Positions 57,007 to 62,725 of a stretch of DNA of 64,000 nt are shown here, one piece after another. Positions within the stretch are counted from its first letter, which is position 1; every line of letters begins with the position of its first letter. This DNA comes from Pseudomonas sp. Tri1 (GTDB taxonomy: Bacteria > Pseudomonadota > Gammaproteobacteria > Pseudomonadales > Pseudomonadaceae): assembly GCF_017968885.1 (NCBI RefSeq), contig NZ_CP072913.1, positions 1,658,001 through 1,722,000 on the forward strand, written 5' to 3'. The notes below the pieces were generated by a model. That model worked only from the letters and a program-made list of their open reading frames with translations, was not told the origin of the DNA and did no database searches. The position numbers and the translations under genes were made by a program.

Positions 57007-57156
57007 AAAAAGGGGACAGATTTATTTTCTCTTTTGCTACGCTGAAAGCTTCCACGGACGGATGAGTCATCCGCACCACGTTGTGCAACGTGACCAAGAG
57101 CGGCGAGGTCAGGGTAGGCGGAGGATTGATTTGAGAAAATAAATCTGTCCCCTTTT
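57007..57156 (+). mobile_element. MITE copy 1, internally deleted Y1-transposase element
   Basis: 150 bp with GGGGACAGATTTATTTT and AAAATAAATCTGTCCCC ends. Inside, an open frame reads MSHPHHVVQRD joined to QERRGQGRRRIDLRK then stop, i.e. transposase N- and C-terminal ends with the middle deleted. CACGTTGTGCAACGTG is a perfect internal palindrome. Confidence 0.85.
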
Positions 57157-57183
57157 CCCCCGGTTGGAGCAATAACTAAATGA
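57157..57183 (+). pseudogene. Last codons of a lost toxin gene
   Basis: Between the MITE end and the next gene an in-frame stretch reads PPVGAITK and stops at a TGA overlapping the ATG of the immunity gene (AAATGA). This overlap is the usual toxin/immunity junction, so all but the end of a toxin gene is missing. Confidence 0.5.
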
Positions 57184-57527
57184 AAGATATGTCTTTAGTG
57201 CTGGAAGTTTTTGAGGCTGAAGAGGCAGCTAGATTTTTATCTGCTTTGTCGATAGGGCTATTGATTTCTGTGCAAAATGGCACGATGTCTCTGGAAGAGG
57301 TTGAAAGGCTTCTTTTTTCACCAAGGAATTCGAGAATTCTGAGAGAGAAGGGTATCTCTCCAGAGCTTAGTAGATTGGTGATGGATTGCTGTGAGTTAGA
57401 GGATGTGTTTAGTTTAGTTCCTTCAGAATTTAATAATAACCTTCAGATGATATTGGACAGATTTGTGTATTTTTTAAAGTCTTCGAAAGTTAGAGGAACA
57501 GATTTGAATTTTTTAGAAATACGATAG
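57180..57527 (+). CDS. Orphan immunity-like protein (115 aa)
   Basis: Soluble, leucine-rich protein (LVLEVFEAEEAARFLSALSI, TMSLEEVERLLFSPRNSRIL), helical throughout and AT-rich. The layout, with an N-terminal acidic helix and EVERLLFSPRN, recalls DUF3969-type immunity proteins, though I am not certain. Its start overlaps the stop of a toxin remnant of only about eight codons, so it protects against a toxin no longer encoded here. The reading frame is intact, which suggests selection to keep it. Confidence 0.6.
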   Translation: MKDMSLVLEVFEAEEAARFLSALSIGLLISVQNGTMSLEEVERLLFSPRNSRILREKGISPELSRLVMDCCELEDVFSLVPSEFNNNLQMILDRFVYFLKSSKVRGTDLNFLEIR

Positions 57528-57533
57528 AAATAA

Positions 57534-57600
57534 GAAAAAAAGGGACAGATTTGAATGGTACTTACCTAGCCGTTCAAAAAAGGGGGGCAGATTTGTGAAA
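57534..57600. repeat. Fragments of a related GGGRCAGATTTGAATGG repeat
   Basis: GGGACAGATTTGAATGGTAC and GGGGGGCAGATTTGTG lie in tandem before MITE copy 2. The first part recurs at 62294 (GGGGGCAGATTTGAATGGCG...), so these are ends of another, decayed member of this element group. Confidence 0.55.
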
Positions 57601-57605
57601 GAGTG

Positions 57606-57757
57606 AAAAAGGGGACAGATTTATTTTTTGATTCTTTGCTACGCTGAAAAACTCCACGGACGGATAAGTCATCCGCACCACGTTGTACAACGTGGCCAAG
57701 AGCGGCGAGGTCAGGGTAGGCGGAGGATTGATTTGAGAAAATAAATCTGTCCCCTTT
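57606..57757 (+). mobile_element. MITE copy 2, internally deleted Y1-transposase element
   Basis: 152 bp, same ends as copy 1; palindrome variant CACGTTGTACAACGTG. Nearly identical to copy 4, and both are followed by CTCCTT, so one was copied with a few flanking bases. Confidence 0.85.
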
Positions 57758-57758
57758 C

Positions 57759-58088
57759 TCCTTTAGCCCGGATCTGTTCTCGTCGACTGCTGGGGGGAAG
57801 GGTGGTACAACCGGGGTTAAGGTTGGGGTCGTAGGGGATGGGGCAAAAGGTCCATTTTTTAAGACTACAAAGGAGGCTCAATCTGCTGCTGAAACTCTTG
57901 GTTTTAAGAAGATAAACGAAACCTCACATGGGCAGGCAGTATTTAAAAAAGGTGGGTTTTATATAACTCGTGATGTAGATAGTCATAATGGAGGGGCGTG
58001 GAAGATGGCCAGTTCGGTAAGAGAGTTGGGTGGTAAGTCGACTCGCCTTGGTACCTACGACGTAAACTTAAAACGCATTGGTGATTAA
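57759..58088 (+). pseudogene. Orphan toxin 3' fragment, Ntox21-like
   Basis: Open from the MITE to a TAA at 58086 without a start codon. About 105 residues: Gly-rich lead (STAGGKGGTTGVKVGVVGDG), then EAQSAAETLGFKKINETSHG, QAVFKKGGFYITRDVDSHNG and TRLGTYDVNLKRIGD. The SHGQxVFKKG, YITxDVDSHNGG and LKRIGD stretches match the toxin-21-type C-terminal domain of CdiA proteins, a tRNA-cleaving RNase in studied examples. The toxin domain seems complete but has no delivery part. Confidence 0.75.
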
Positions 58089-58283
58089 ATGAGCGCTGGC
58101 GGGTTTGATTGGGAAAGGCAAGGGAAAACTATAGAAGGATTGATTGAAGAACTTCAGTCCTTTCAGGATAAAAATATTAAGGTTGAACTTTCGCTTGATG
58201 GTGGTGTGACAAGTAAGCCAATTAGTTTGGTTGCAAAAAAAAATGGAATTTGTCTGCTGGTTAGCGTTTCTATTGAAGAATGA
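58089..58283 (+). CDS. Putative immunity protein for the Ntox21-like toxin (64 aa)
   Basis: The ATG follows directly on the toxin stop (TAAATG). The 64-residue soluble product (FDWERQGKTIEGLIEELQSF, LSLDGGVTSKPISLVAKKNG) is short even for this class, but begins and ends cleanly and is placed as an immunity gene. Its acidic helix then beta strands fit small CdiI proteins. No domain name assigned. Confidence 0.65.
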   Translation: MSAGGFDWERQGKTIEGLIEELQSFQDKNIKVELSLDGGVTSKPISLVAKKNGICLLVSVSIEE

Positions 58284-58307
58284 AATTAGTGGCTAGCTGA
58301 GGTGTGT

Positions 58308-58534
58308 TTTGGGCTAGGGGAACAGGTCACATTATCTGTGTGGTTTTTAGATGGAAAACTGATCCAGTGGGGTGGCGGGGACAGACCACGTTATTTGTGC
58401 AGTTTCTGGATAACGTGGTCTGTCCCCGAGTGACCTCCGAGTGACCTCTGTGGCATAGACCTGCATTCGAACAACAGCGTTGTCGTGGTTACCGACGAAA
58501 CGGATAGAGTTTTGGTGAGCCGGGGTAGGCCGGA
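58308..58534. mobile_element. Remnants of an IS110-type element and of a small palindromic element
   Basis: 58377-58427 is a perfect inverted repeat, GGGGACAGACCACGTTAT and complement around a 15-base loop. From about 58452 an in-frame stretch reads GIDLHSNNSVVVTDETDRVL, the N-terminus of IS110-family transposases including the first Asp of the DEDD site, and breaks off after about 25 codons. 58315-58360 is a diverged copy of the left-end sequence, also seen at 62379. Confidence 0.6.
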
Positions 58535-58900
58535 ATGAGTAAATCAGATTGCATAGCTTGTGAACAGTGCGGAGGGGAATTAAAGCTCTTCAAAGAGGAT
58601 GGTACTCAAGGATTGAAGTGTGCTGGCTGTGATTGGTCAGTGGTTACGACGCATGTGGCGGATATTAAGCTCGATGAGGTTGAATATAACGTTGGCTGTG
58701 TTGGTGATTATAAAAATGAGGTGCATATCAGAGTTGTTTCTGAGGTGGCGGGTTGTAACTTTTTAGTGTCTAGGAAAAAGCTTCAGTGTGGTCATTTTCT
58801 CGTATTTATCGGTCAGGCAGAGGAGGTTTTACGGGTTCGAAATGCTCTTGTTTCTGTTGGGCTTGTTTGTAGTATTTCCCCTGATTTTTACTGGGGATAG
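58535..58900 (+). CDS. Orphan zinc-ribbon protein, immunity-like (121 aa)
   Basis: The N-terminus has two Cys pairs, CEQCGGEL and CAGCDWSVV, 18 residues apart, a zinc ribbon. The C-terminal 85 residues (VEYNVGCVGDYKNEVHIRVV, AEEVLRVRNALVSVGL) look like an alpha/beta domain. AT-rich, cytoplasmic. Zinc-ribbon proteins of this size occur as CDI/Rhs immunity proteins, and here it is followed by lipoprotein copy 3 as the other immunity genes are, but no toxin end is recognisable before it. GCCGG-rich sequence precedes the ATG, so the ribosome binding site is weak. Confidence 0.6.
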   Translation: MSKSDCIACEQCGGELKLFKEDGTQGLKCAGCDWSVVTTHVADIKLDEVEYNVGCVGDYKNEVHIRVVSEVAGCNFLVSRKKLQCGHFLVFIGQAEEVLRVRNALVSVGLVCSISPDFYWG

Positions 58901-58939
58901 TAGGGTATGTTATTCGATAATTATGCGCATGGAGTACGT

Positions 58940-59408
58940 ATGAGTAAATTTTCACTTGTGGTCTTAACCTTGGTCCTGACGTTGCCCGGCTGTAAATCCA
59001 ACGTCAGGGATTCCTCCCCCTCCCTGCTCAACAACGGTATCCAGGTTCAGCAAACCAAAGTGACCGTCGACCCCCAGCACGCCAAGGTCATCATGAAAGC
59101 GTCGGGGGCCACTTATCCGGTGGAGTTTTCCATCAGGCGCGCAGCTGATCCTGACCAGCGCATGGATGTGCAGGGAACCGTAGTGGACACCGGTCGGGGC
59201 AAGGTATTTGGCTGGATTGCCAAGGTTAACGAGACGGTTCATAGCGCAACCTTGAAGCACTTCCCGCAGTTGGAAGTGCAGGCTGACGTTGATCAACCGT
59301 TCGAGGTATCTGGCTACGCCAGTGGCGGGAGCATTGGTAACGGTTATCGCTGCGGTCCGGTCAAAAGCATTTTCACACCAGAGCGAAGCAAGACTTATCT
59401 GGTGAAAA
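58940..59408 (+). pseudogene. Lipoprotein of unknown function, copy 3 of 3, truncated by a MITE
   Basis: ATG 58940 with GGAG upstream opens the signal peptide MSKFSLVVLTLVLTLPGC, lipobox LPGC. The body matches copies 1 and 2 (HAKVIMKASGATYPVEFSIR, TGRGKVFGWIAKVNETVHSA) up to FTPERSKTYLV, where MITE copy 3 is inserted; the frame then reads through KKQEKGDRFIF to a stop in the MITE. The last 30 or so residues, including the second Cys, are lost. It is more diverged from copies 1 and 2 than they are from each other. Confidence 0.8.
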
Positions 59409-59414
59409 AGCAGG

Positions 59415-59595
59415 AAAAAGGGGACAGATTTATTTTTTGATTCTTTGCTACGCTGAAAAATTCCACGGACGGATAAGTCATCCGCACCACGTTGTGCAAC
59501 GTGGCCAAGAGCGGCGAGGTCAGGGTAGGCGGAGGATTGATTTGAGAAAATAAATCTGTCCCCTTTTTCAGGGAAAATAAATCTGTCCCCTTTTT
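59415..59595 (+). mobile_element. MITE copy 3 with an extra right end
   Basis: Complete MITE 59415-59568, then a second right terminus GGAAAATAAATCTGTCCCCT at 59572-59595. The doubled end points to nested insertion or recombination between copies. Confidence 0.85.
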
Positions 59596-59596
59596 C

Positions 59597-59813
59597 AAAA
59601 TATATAGGTGGACCTGGTGCATATTTGAGAGATGCGGATACTGAATTTAAGATCCTGGAAACAGTTGCGCAGAGACTTGGCCAGAATACTAGCGCAGCGG
59701 GGCGTATAAATTTGCTTTCTGAAAAAGCAGTTTGTCCAAGCTGTACAGGGGTGATCTTACAATTTAGGGAGCGTTATCCAAATATCCAGTTGAATGTATT
59801 TACACGTGATTGA
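59597..59813 (+). pseudogene. Orphan toxin 3' fragment, deaminase family
   Basis: Open from the MITE without a start codon. About 70 residues: RDADTEFKILETVAQRLG, then INLLSEKAVCPSCTGVILQF and ERYPNIQLNVFTRD. The D-x-E in DADTEFK and CxxC in CPSC form the zinc site of the toxin-deaminase group (BURPS668_1122-type), which deaminates nucleic acid bases or nucleotides. Both metal-site halves remain, but the start of the domain is cut off by the MITE. Confidence 0.7.
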
Positions 59814-59831
59814 GTTTGGTTTGGAGGTTCT

Positions 59832-60191
59832 TTGAGTTATTTCGATATGTTGTATGAGATGCAGGCTTCGTATGGTGAAGCTACTAATAATAAAGGTCTA
59901 ACAATCTATCAGGCCTTTGCTTACGCTTATGATGAGATGGATGCGTTTTTGCATTCCAAAGCTTACAGGGTAAGGATTCAGGCCTTCACCGCTTTATTTT
60001 TTGTGGCGATAAGGGAGGGAGTGACGTTTGCTAGGAATGATCCTTTTACAGATGATGTTTTCGAAGAGCTCAGCGATGCGTACTCTAAACTGTCTGAGCT
60101 TGGGTTAGGTAGCGGTAGTGATGAAGACGACAAGCTGATGCTTGAGCATGTACGCTTAGTTGCTAGCTTTACTGGTGTCATTAATTTTTAA
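59832..60191 (+). CDS. Putative immunity protein for the deaminase toxin (119 aa)
   Basis: The start is TTG at 59832, with a strong GGAGG at 59823-59827; no ATG fits. The product is helical and acidic (MSYFDMLYEMQASYGEATNN, IYQAFAYAYDEMDAFLHSKA, SELGLGSGSDEDDKLMLEHV) and soluble. It follows the deaminase fragment by 18 bases. No named domain recognised; role inferred from position. Confidence 0.7.
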   Translation: MSYFDMLYEMQASYGEATNNKGLTIYQAFAYAYDEMDAFLHSKAYRVRIQAFTALFFVAIREGVTFARNDPFTDDVFEELSDAYSKLSELGLGSGSDEDDKLMLEHVRLVASFTGVINF

Positions 60192-60221
60192 GGGATCTGA
60201 AAGAGAGAAAACGGGAGCGGC

Positions 60222-60253
60222 CCTTGGGGCGGGCTCCGGGGGAGTCGGTCGCT
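60222..60253 (+). mobile_element. Short scrap of transposase coding sequence
   Basis: GGGCTCCGGGGGAGTCGGTC resembles the LAPGESVA codons of the transposase (48563-48582) and lies directly before MITE copy 4, a trace of a longer element. Confidence 0.4.
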
Positions 60254-60256
60254 GTG

Positions 60257-60408
60257 AAAAAGGGGACAGATTTATTTTTTGATTCTTTGCTACGCTGAAA
60301 AACTCCACGGACGGATAAGTCATCCGCACCACGTTGTACAACGTGGCCAAGAGCGGCGAGGTCAGGGTAGGCGGAGGATTGATTTGAGAAAATAAATCTG
60401 TCCCCTTT
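60257..60408 (+). mobile_element. MITE copy 4, internally deleted Y1-transposase element
   Basis: 152 bp, nearly identical with copy 2, including the CACGTTGTACAACGTG palindrome and the CTCCTT that follows. Confidence 0.85.
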
Positions 60409-60678
60409 CTCCTTGTTGACGATCTCACTGAGGCTTTGAAGCAGGGGGTAATAAAACCTAGCCAAGTGCCCCTTGATTACGTTGTGATTGATGGTCAAAG
60501 GATTATTGCGAATACGAGGAGCTCCACTGCACTTATAAACGCCGGGGTGCCTAAAAGCCAATGGTATGGGAGAGATAAAACTGGCGTGAAAGCTTATGGT
60601 GATGTGAGCTTTGATGAGTTGGTGCTAAATCAGCTTAATAAAAATTATGGTGGTTCAGTTCAGAATGCTAGGAGATAA
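60409..60678 (+). pseudogene. Orphan toxin 3' fragment, family not recognised
   Basis: Open from the MITE to TAA at 60676 with no start codon. About 89 residues: LTEALKQGVIKPSQVPLDYV, VIDGQRIIANTRSSTALINA, GVPKSQWYGRDKTGVKAYGD and NYGGSVQNARR at the end. The DYVVIDGQRIIANTRSS and PKSQW stretches recur, as far as I remember, at the C-terminus of several hemagglutinin and Rhs proteins, so it is a toxin tip, but I can give no activity. An alternative TTG at 60436 could serve as a start. Confidence 0.6.
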
Positions 60679-60685
60679 TGAATAA

Positions 60686-61084
60686 ATGAATTTGTCCGGG
60701 CCAAAACAAATTTTAGATATGGATTGTTTTTTGCCTCTTGAAGGTGAGGAGAGGGTCGATATCATTTATTCGGGTGGAGACTTGAATGTAGAAGTGTTCT
60801 ATGAGCGGGAAGGTTGTGCTCTTGAAATGAAAGCGAGCATTCGCTTTCTACGAGCTAAATATTTTATTAAAACACCATTTCCGGGTATTAGTTTTTTTAA
60901 CTGTCAGGGGGATCGAGAAATATCGTTATTGAATTCTGTGGTGGAGTACGAATATTCAGATATGCTGGAAATGGAGCGTAAGAGATCGGGGTTTACTGAT
61001 TACAGGCACTATCGATTATTTTTCCATTCAGTAGGTGAGGCGATACATGTAATTGCCAAATCCATTGAGGTTTCAAAGGAGTAG
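60686..61084 (+). CDS. Putative immunity protein of the unrecognised toxin (132 aa)
   Basis: ATG 60686 lies seven bases after the toxin stop, with AGGAGA a little upstream. The product is acidic with beta-rich first half (RVDIIYSGGDLNVEVFYERE, EMKASIRFLRAKYFIKTPFP) and helical end (GEAIHVIAKSIEVSKE). Its last 12 bases overlap the 3' end of the kptA remnant on the other strand. No domain recognised. Confidence 0.7.
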   Translation: MNLSGPKQILDMDCFLPLEGEERVDIIYSGGDLNVEVFYEREGCALEMKASIRFLRAKYFIKTPFPGISFFNCQGDREISLLNSVVEYEYSDMLEMERKRSGFTDYRHYRLFFHSVGEAIHVIAKSIEVSKE

Positions 61085-61416
61085 GGATGCGTCTAAATCC
61101 AACTTGGAGGCGGGTATGCTATTTGTAAGCCAAACGCCATTATCTGCTTGATAAAATTTAAAGCCCTCTTGGTGCATTTTAAGAGCTTCAATTTTTAGTA
61201 CCACGGGCTTTCCATGGCGCCGTCCCACTGTAATGGCCGTTGATATATCTTGGGATAGATGCACATGGTGACGTGAGCCAGCGATCAAGCCAAACTGTCG
61301 AATTGAATCTATAAAGCGCGTAGCGGTACCATGGTAGAGAAACTCTGGCGGCTCCTTTTCAACGTGCTGAATGCTTACGCAATCTATCGTGTGGCCTTGG
61401 GCTGCTCGGATATCGG
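61073..61416 (-). pseudogene. kptA: RNA 2'-phosphotransferase (KptA/Tpt1) remnant, 5' end lost
   Basis: About 113 C-terminal residues of KptA remain: IRAAQGHTIDCVSIQHVEKE, PPEFLYHGTATRFIDSIRQF, GSRHHVHLSQDISTAITVGR and EGFKFYQADNGVWLTNSIP. Tpt1/KptA removes a 2'-phosphate from RNA using NAD. The HGT, RHHVHLS and NGVWL motifs of the catalytic half are intact, but the N-terminal winged-helix half (about 90 residues) is cut off at MITE copy 5. It is the only gene of the array on the minus strand. A full-length relative could have been an independent gene here. Confidence 0.8.
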
Positions 61417-61569
61417 AAAAAGGGGACAGATTTATTTTTTGATTCTTTGCTACGCTGAAAGCTTCCACGGACGGATAAGTCATCCGCACCACGTTGTGCA
61501 ACGTGACCAAGAGCGACGAGGTCAGGGTAGGCGGAGGATTGATTTGAGAAAATAAATCTGTCCCCTTTT
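61417..61569 (+). mobile_element. MITE copy 5, internally deleted Y1-transposase element
   Basis: 153 bp with the same ends; palindrome CACGTTGTGCAACGTG; one base change in the repeat (GAGCGACGAGG). It cuts kptA on the left and a toxin gene on the right. Confidence 0.85.
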
Positions 61570-61715
61570 CCACGCACGCGATCGTCGTCGATACAGTTGA
61601 GAATGGTGTGGCTGGGATTCGGGATCCTTGGCCGCTAGGGGTTGGATCAACATATTCTGTACCCGCAAGTGCATTAGAAGGGATTCTTAACGGTGGCGTA
61701 ATTGTCCATCCATAG
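61570..61715 (+). pseudogene. Orphan toxin 3' fragment, papain-fold-like
   Basis: Open from the MITE without start. About 47 residues: THAIVVDTVENGVAGIRDPW, PLGVGSTYSVPASALEGI and GGVIVHP. H in THAIVVD and D in IRDPWP look like the His and Asp of a papain-type cysteine protease, as in papain-fold polymorphic toxins; the Cys-containing first half is gone, so it is inactive. Confidence 0.6.
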
Positions 61716-61728
61716 GAGGATGAGTGTT

Positions 61729-62184
61729 ATGCAGAAGAGATGTGATTTGTATTTGTGTGGTCCGGTGGATGCAGCGCGGCTTAAGATGCTACGTTTGTTT
61801 GATAAAAGCTTTTCTTGTGAGAGTGGGCAGGTGTTTAGTGGCTATTTATTTGTAAGCATAAATAGGTTGAAGCTTGTGGCTGTGGTTTCTGCTTTACGTA
61901 AGGAGAAAATATTATGCTTCAGTGTTCCTATCGAATACCGGAGTGCAGGTGTTTTGCTTGATGCTGCATTCGAGATAGCAAAAAAATATGCAGGGCAAAA
62001 TGGAGTTATAGGTATGAGGGATCAAACGCAGTGCCCGCCTCTGTTCTGGTCTTTCAGTTTGATGTCGGTCGGTCTTGCGGAGAAAAAAGTAGGCGGAATG
62101 CTTATGGTTGATCGTTTAGATGGTCATATTTGGAGTTTGGAAGAGTATGAAGAGTATATGTATGACTATAATAATGTTTTTTAA
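61729..62184 (+). CDS. Putative immunity protein for the papain-like toxin (151 aa)
   Basis: AGGAGG at 61715-61720 supports the ATG at 61729 (nine bases on) rather than the ATG at 61720 that touches it. The product starts MQKRCDLYLCGPVDAARLKM, has a mixed alpha/beta body (VAVVSALRKEKILCFSVPIE, LLDAAFEIAKKYAGQNG) and a very acidic end (SLEEYEEYMYDYNNVF). AT-rich and soluble. Its role is inferred from following a toxin fragment by 13 bases. Confidence 0.65.
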   Translation: MQKRCDLYLCGPVDAARLKMLRLFDKSFSCESGQVFSGYLFVSINRLKLVAVVSALRKEKILCFSVPIEYRSAGVLLDAAFEIAKKYAGQNGVIGMRDQTQCPPLFWSFSLMSVGLAEKKVGGMLMVDRLDGHIWSLEEYEEYMYDYNNVF

Positions 62185-62506
62185 GGCGATGGTGTGTCGA
62201 GTCGGAATCCTTTTAGAGGCCACTTTTTTTATAAAGGCGGAGCCGTACTCTTCAATTTAACAGTGCTCTTTCCCCGACCTTTTCAAGGAAAAAGGGGGCA
62301 GATTTGAATGGCGCTTACTTAACGGCTAACTAGCTGATATGTCTGAAAAAAAGGCTGACCTTGGTCTACGGTTCTTCAGGGATAGACCACATATCTGTGT
62401 AGATTTTAGATGTAAAATTTTGTTTGTACCCAAGAGATCCCGATCTGCGGGTTTGCTCGCCAGCATGTTGATTTTTTGCAGGTAGGAAAGCCCGCTTTCG
62501 TGTGAT
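62185..62506. other. Right edge of the CDI array, element scraps only
   Basis: No gene is supported. It holds GGGGGCAGATTTGAATGGCG at 62294 (as at 57541) and GGGATAGACCACATATCTGT at 62379 followed by sequence like 58330; the rest shows no feature. It seems to be the junction between the array and the backbone. Confidence 0.5.
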
Positions 62507-62683
62507 TCATCCCCTGGACAGTTCGGTCATTCCCTTGGCTCGTGCGAATACTTCCATCGCTTTGGCGATGTAGCTTGCATCGTCGGTTTCCCGGGCATCT
62601 CTCATGAACTCCGCAATGGCCTCTGGAGTACTGAGATATTCTGCGGGGTCAAATTCTGTAAAGGTCTCAATAATTTTGCTCTC
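62507..62683 (-). pseudogene. HigA-like addiction-module antitoxin fragment
   Basis: The minus-strand frame reads KIIETFTEFDPAEYLSTPEA, IAEFMRDARETDDASYIAKA and MEVFARAKGMTELSRG then stop. This is the N-terminal half of the DNA-binding antidote proteins paired with HigB-type toxins (usual form ...TEFDPAEYL...IAKALGVVARAKGM). The expected ATG is replaced by GAG and the second half of the helix-turn-helix is missing. No toxin gene is present. Confidence 0.6.
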
Positions 62684-62693
62684 CGCGCATGTG

Positions 62694-62724
62694 AAAAACG
62701 GGCGACCAAAGGTCGCCCGTTTTC
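62694..62724 (-). terminator. Rho-independent terminator of the DUF3077-type gene
   Basis: ACGGGCGACC, AAA, GGTCGCCCGT; on the minus strand the stem is followed by TTTT, directly after the stop codon of the gene at 62726. Confidence 0.88.
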
Positions 62725-62725
62725 G

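Noticed and set aside
59395..59622. Short minus-strand frames over the MITEs
   Set aside because: They recur at each MITE solely because the element is repeated and show no independent gene features.
57007..61569. CRISPR-like array of repeated units
   Set aside because: Repeats are about 150 bp with transposon ends and separated by irregular gene-bearing intervals of about 500-1800 bp; no short regular spacers or cas genes.
61073..61573. A 166-aa minus-strand protein reading through MITE copy 5 into kptA
   Set aside because: The first 50 residues are antisense MITE sequence seen at every copy; only the kptA-derived part is meaningful.
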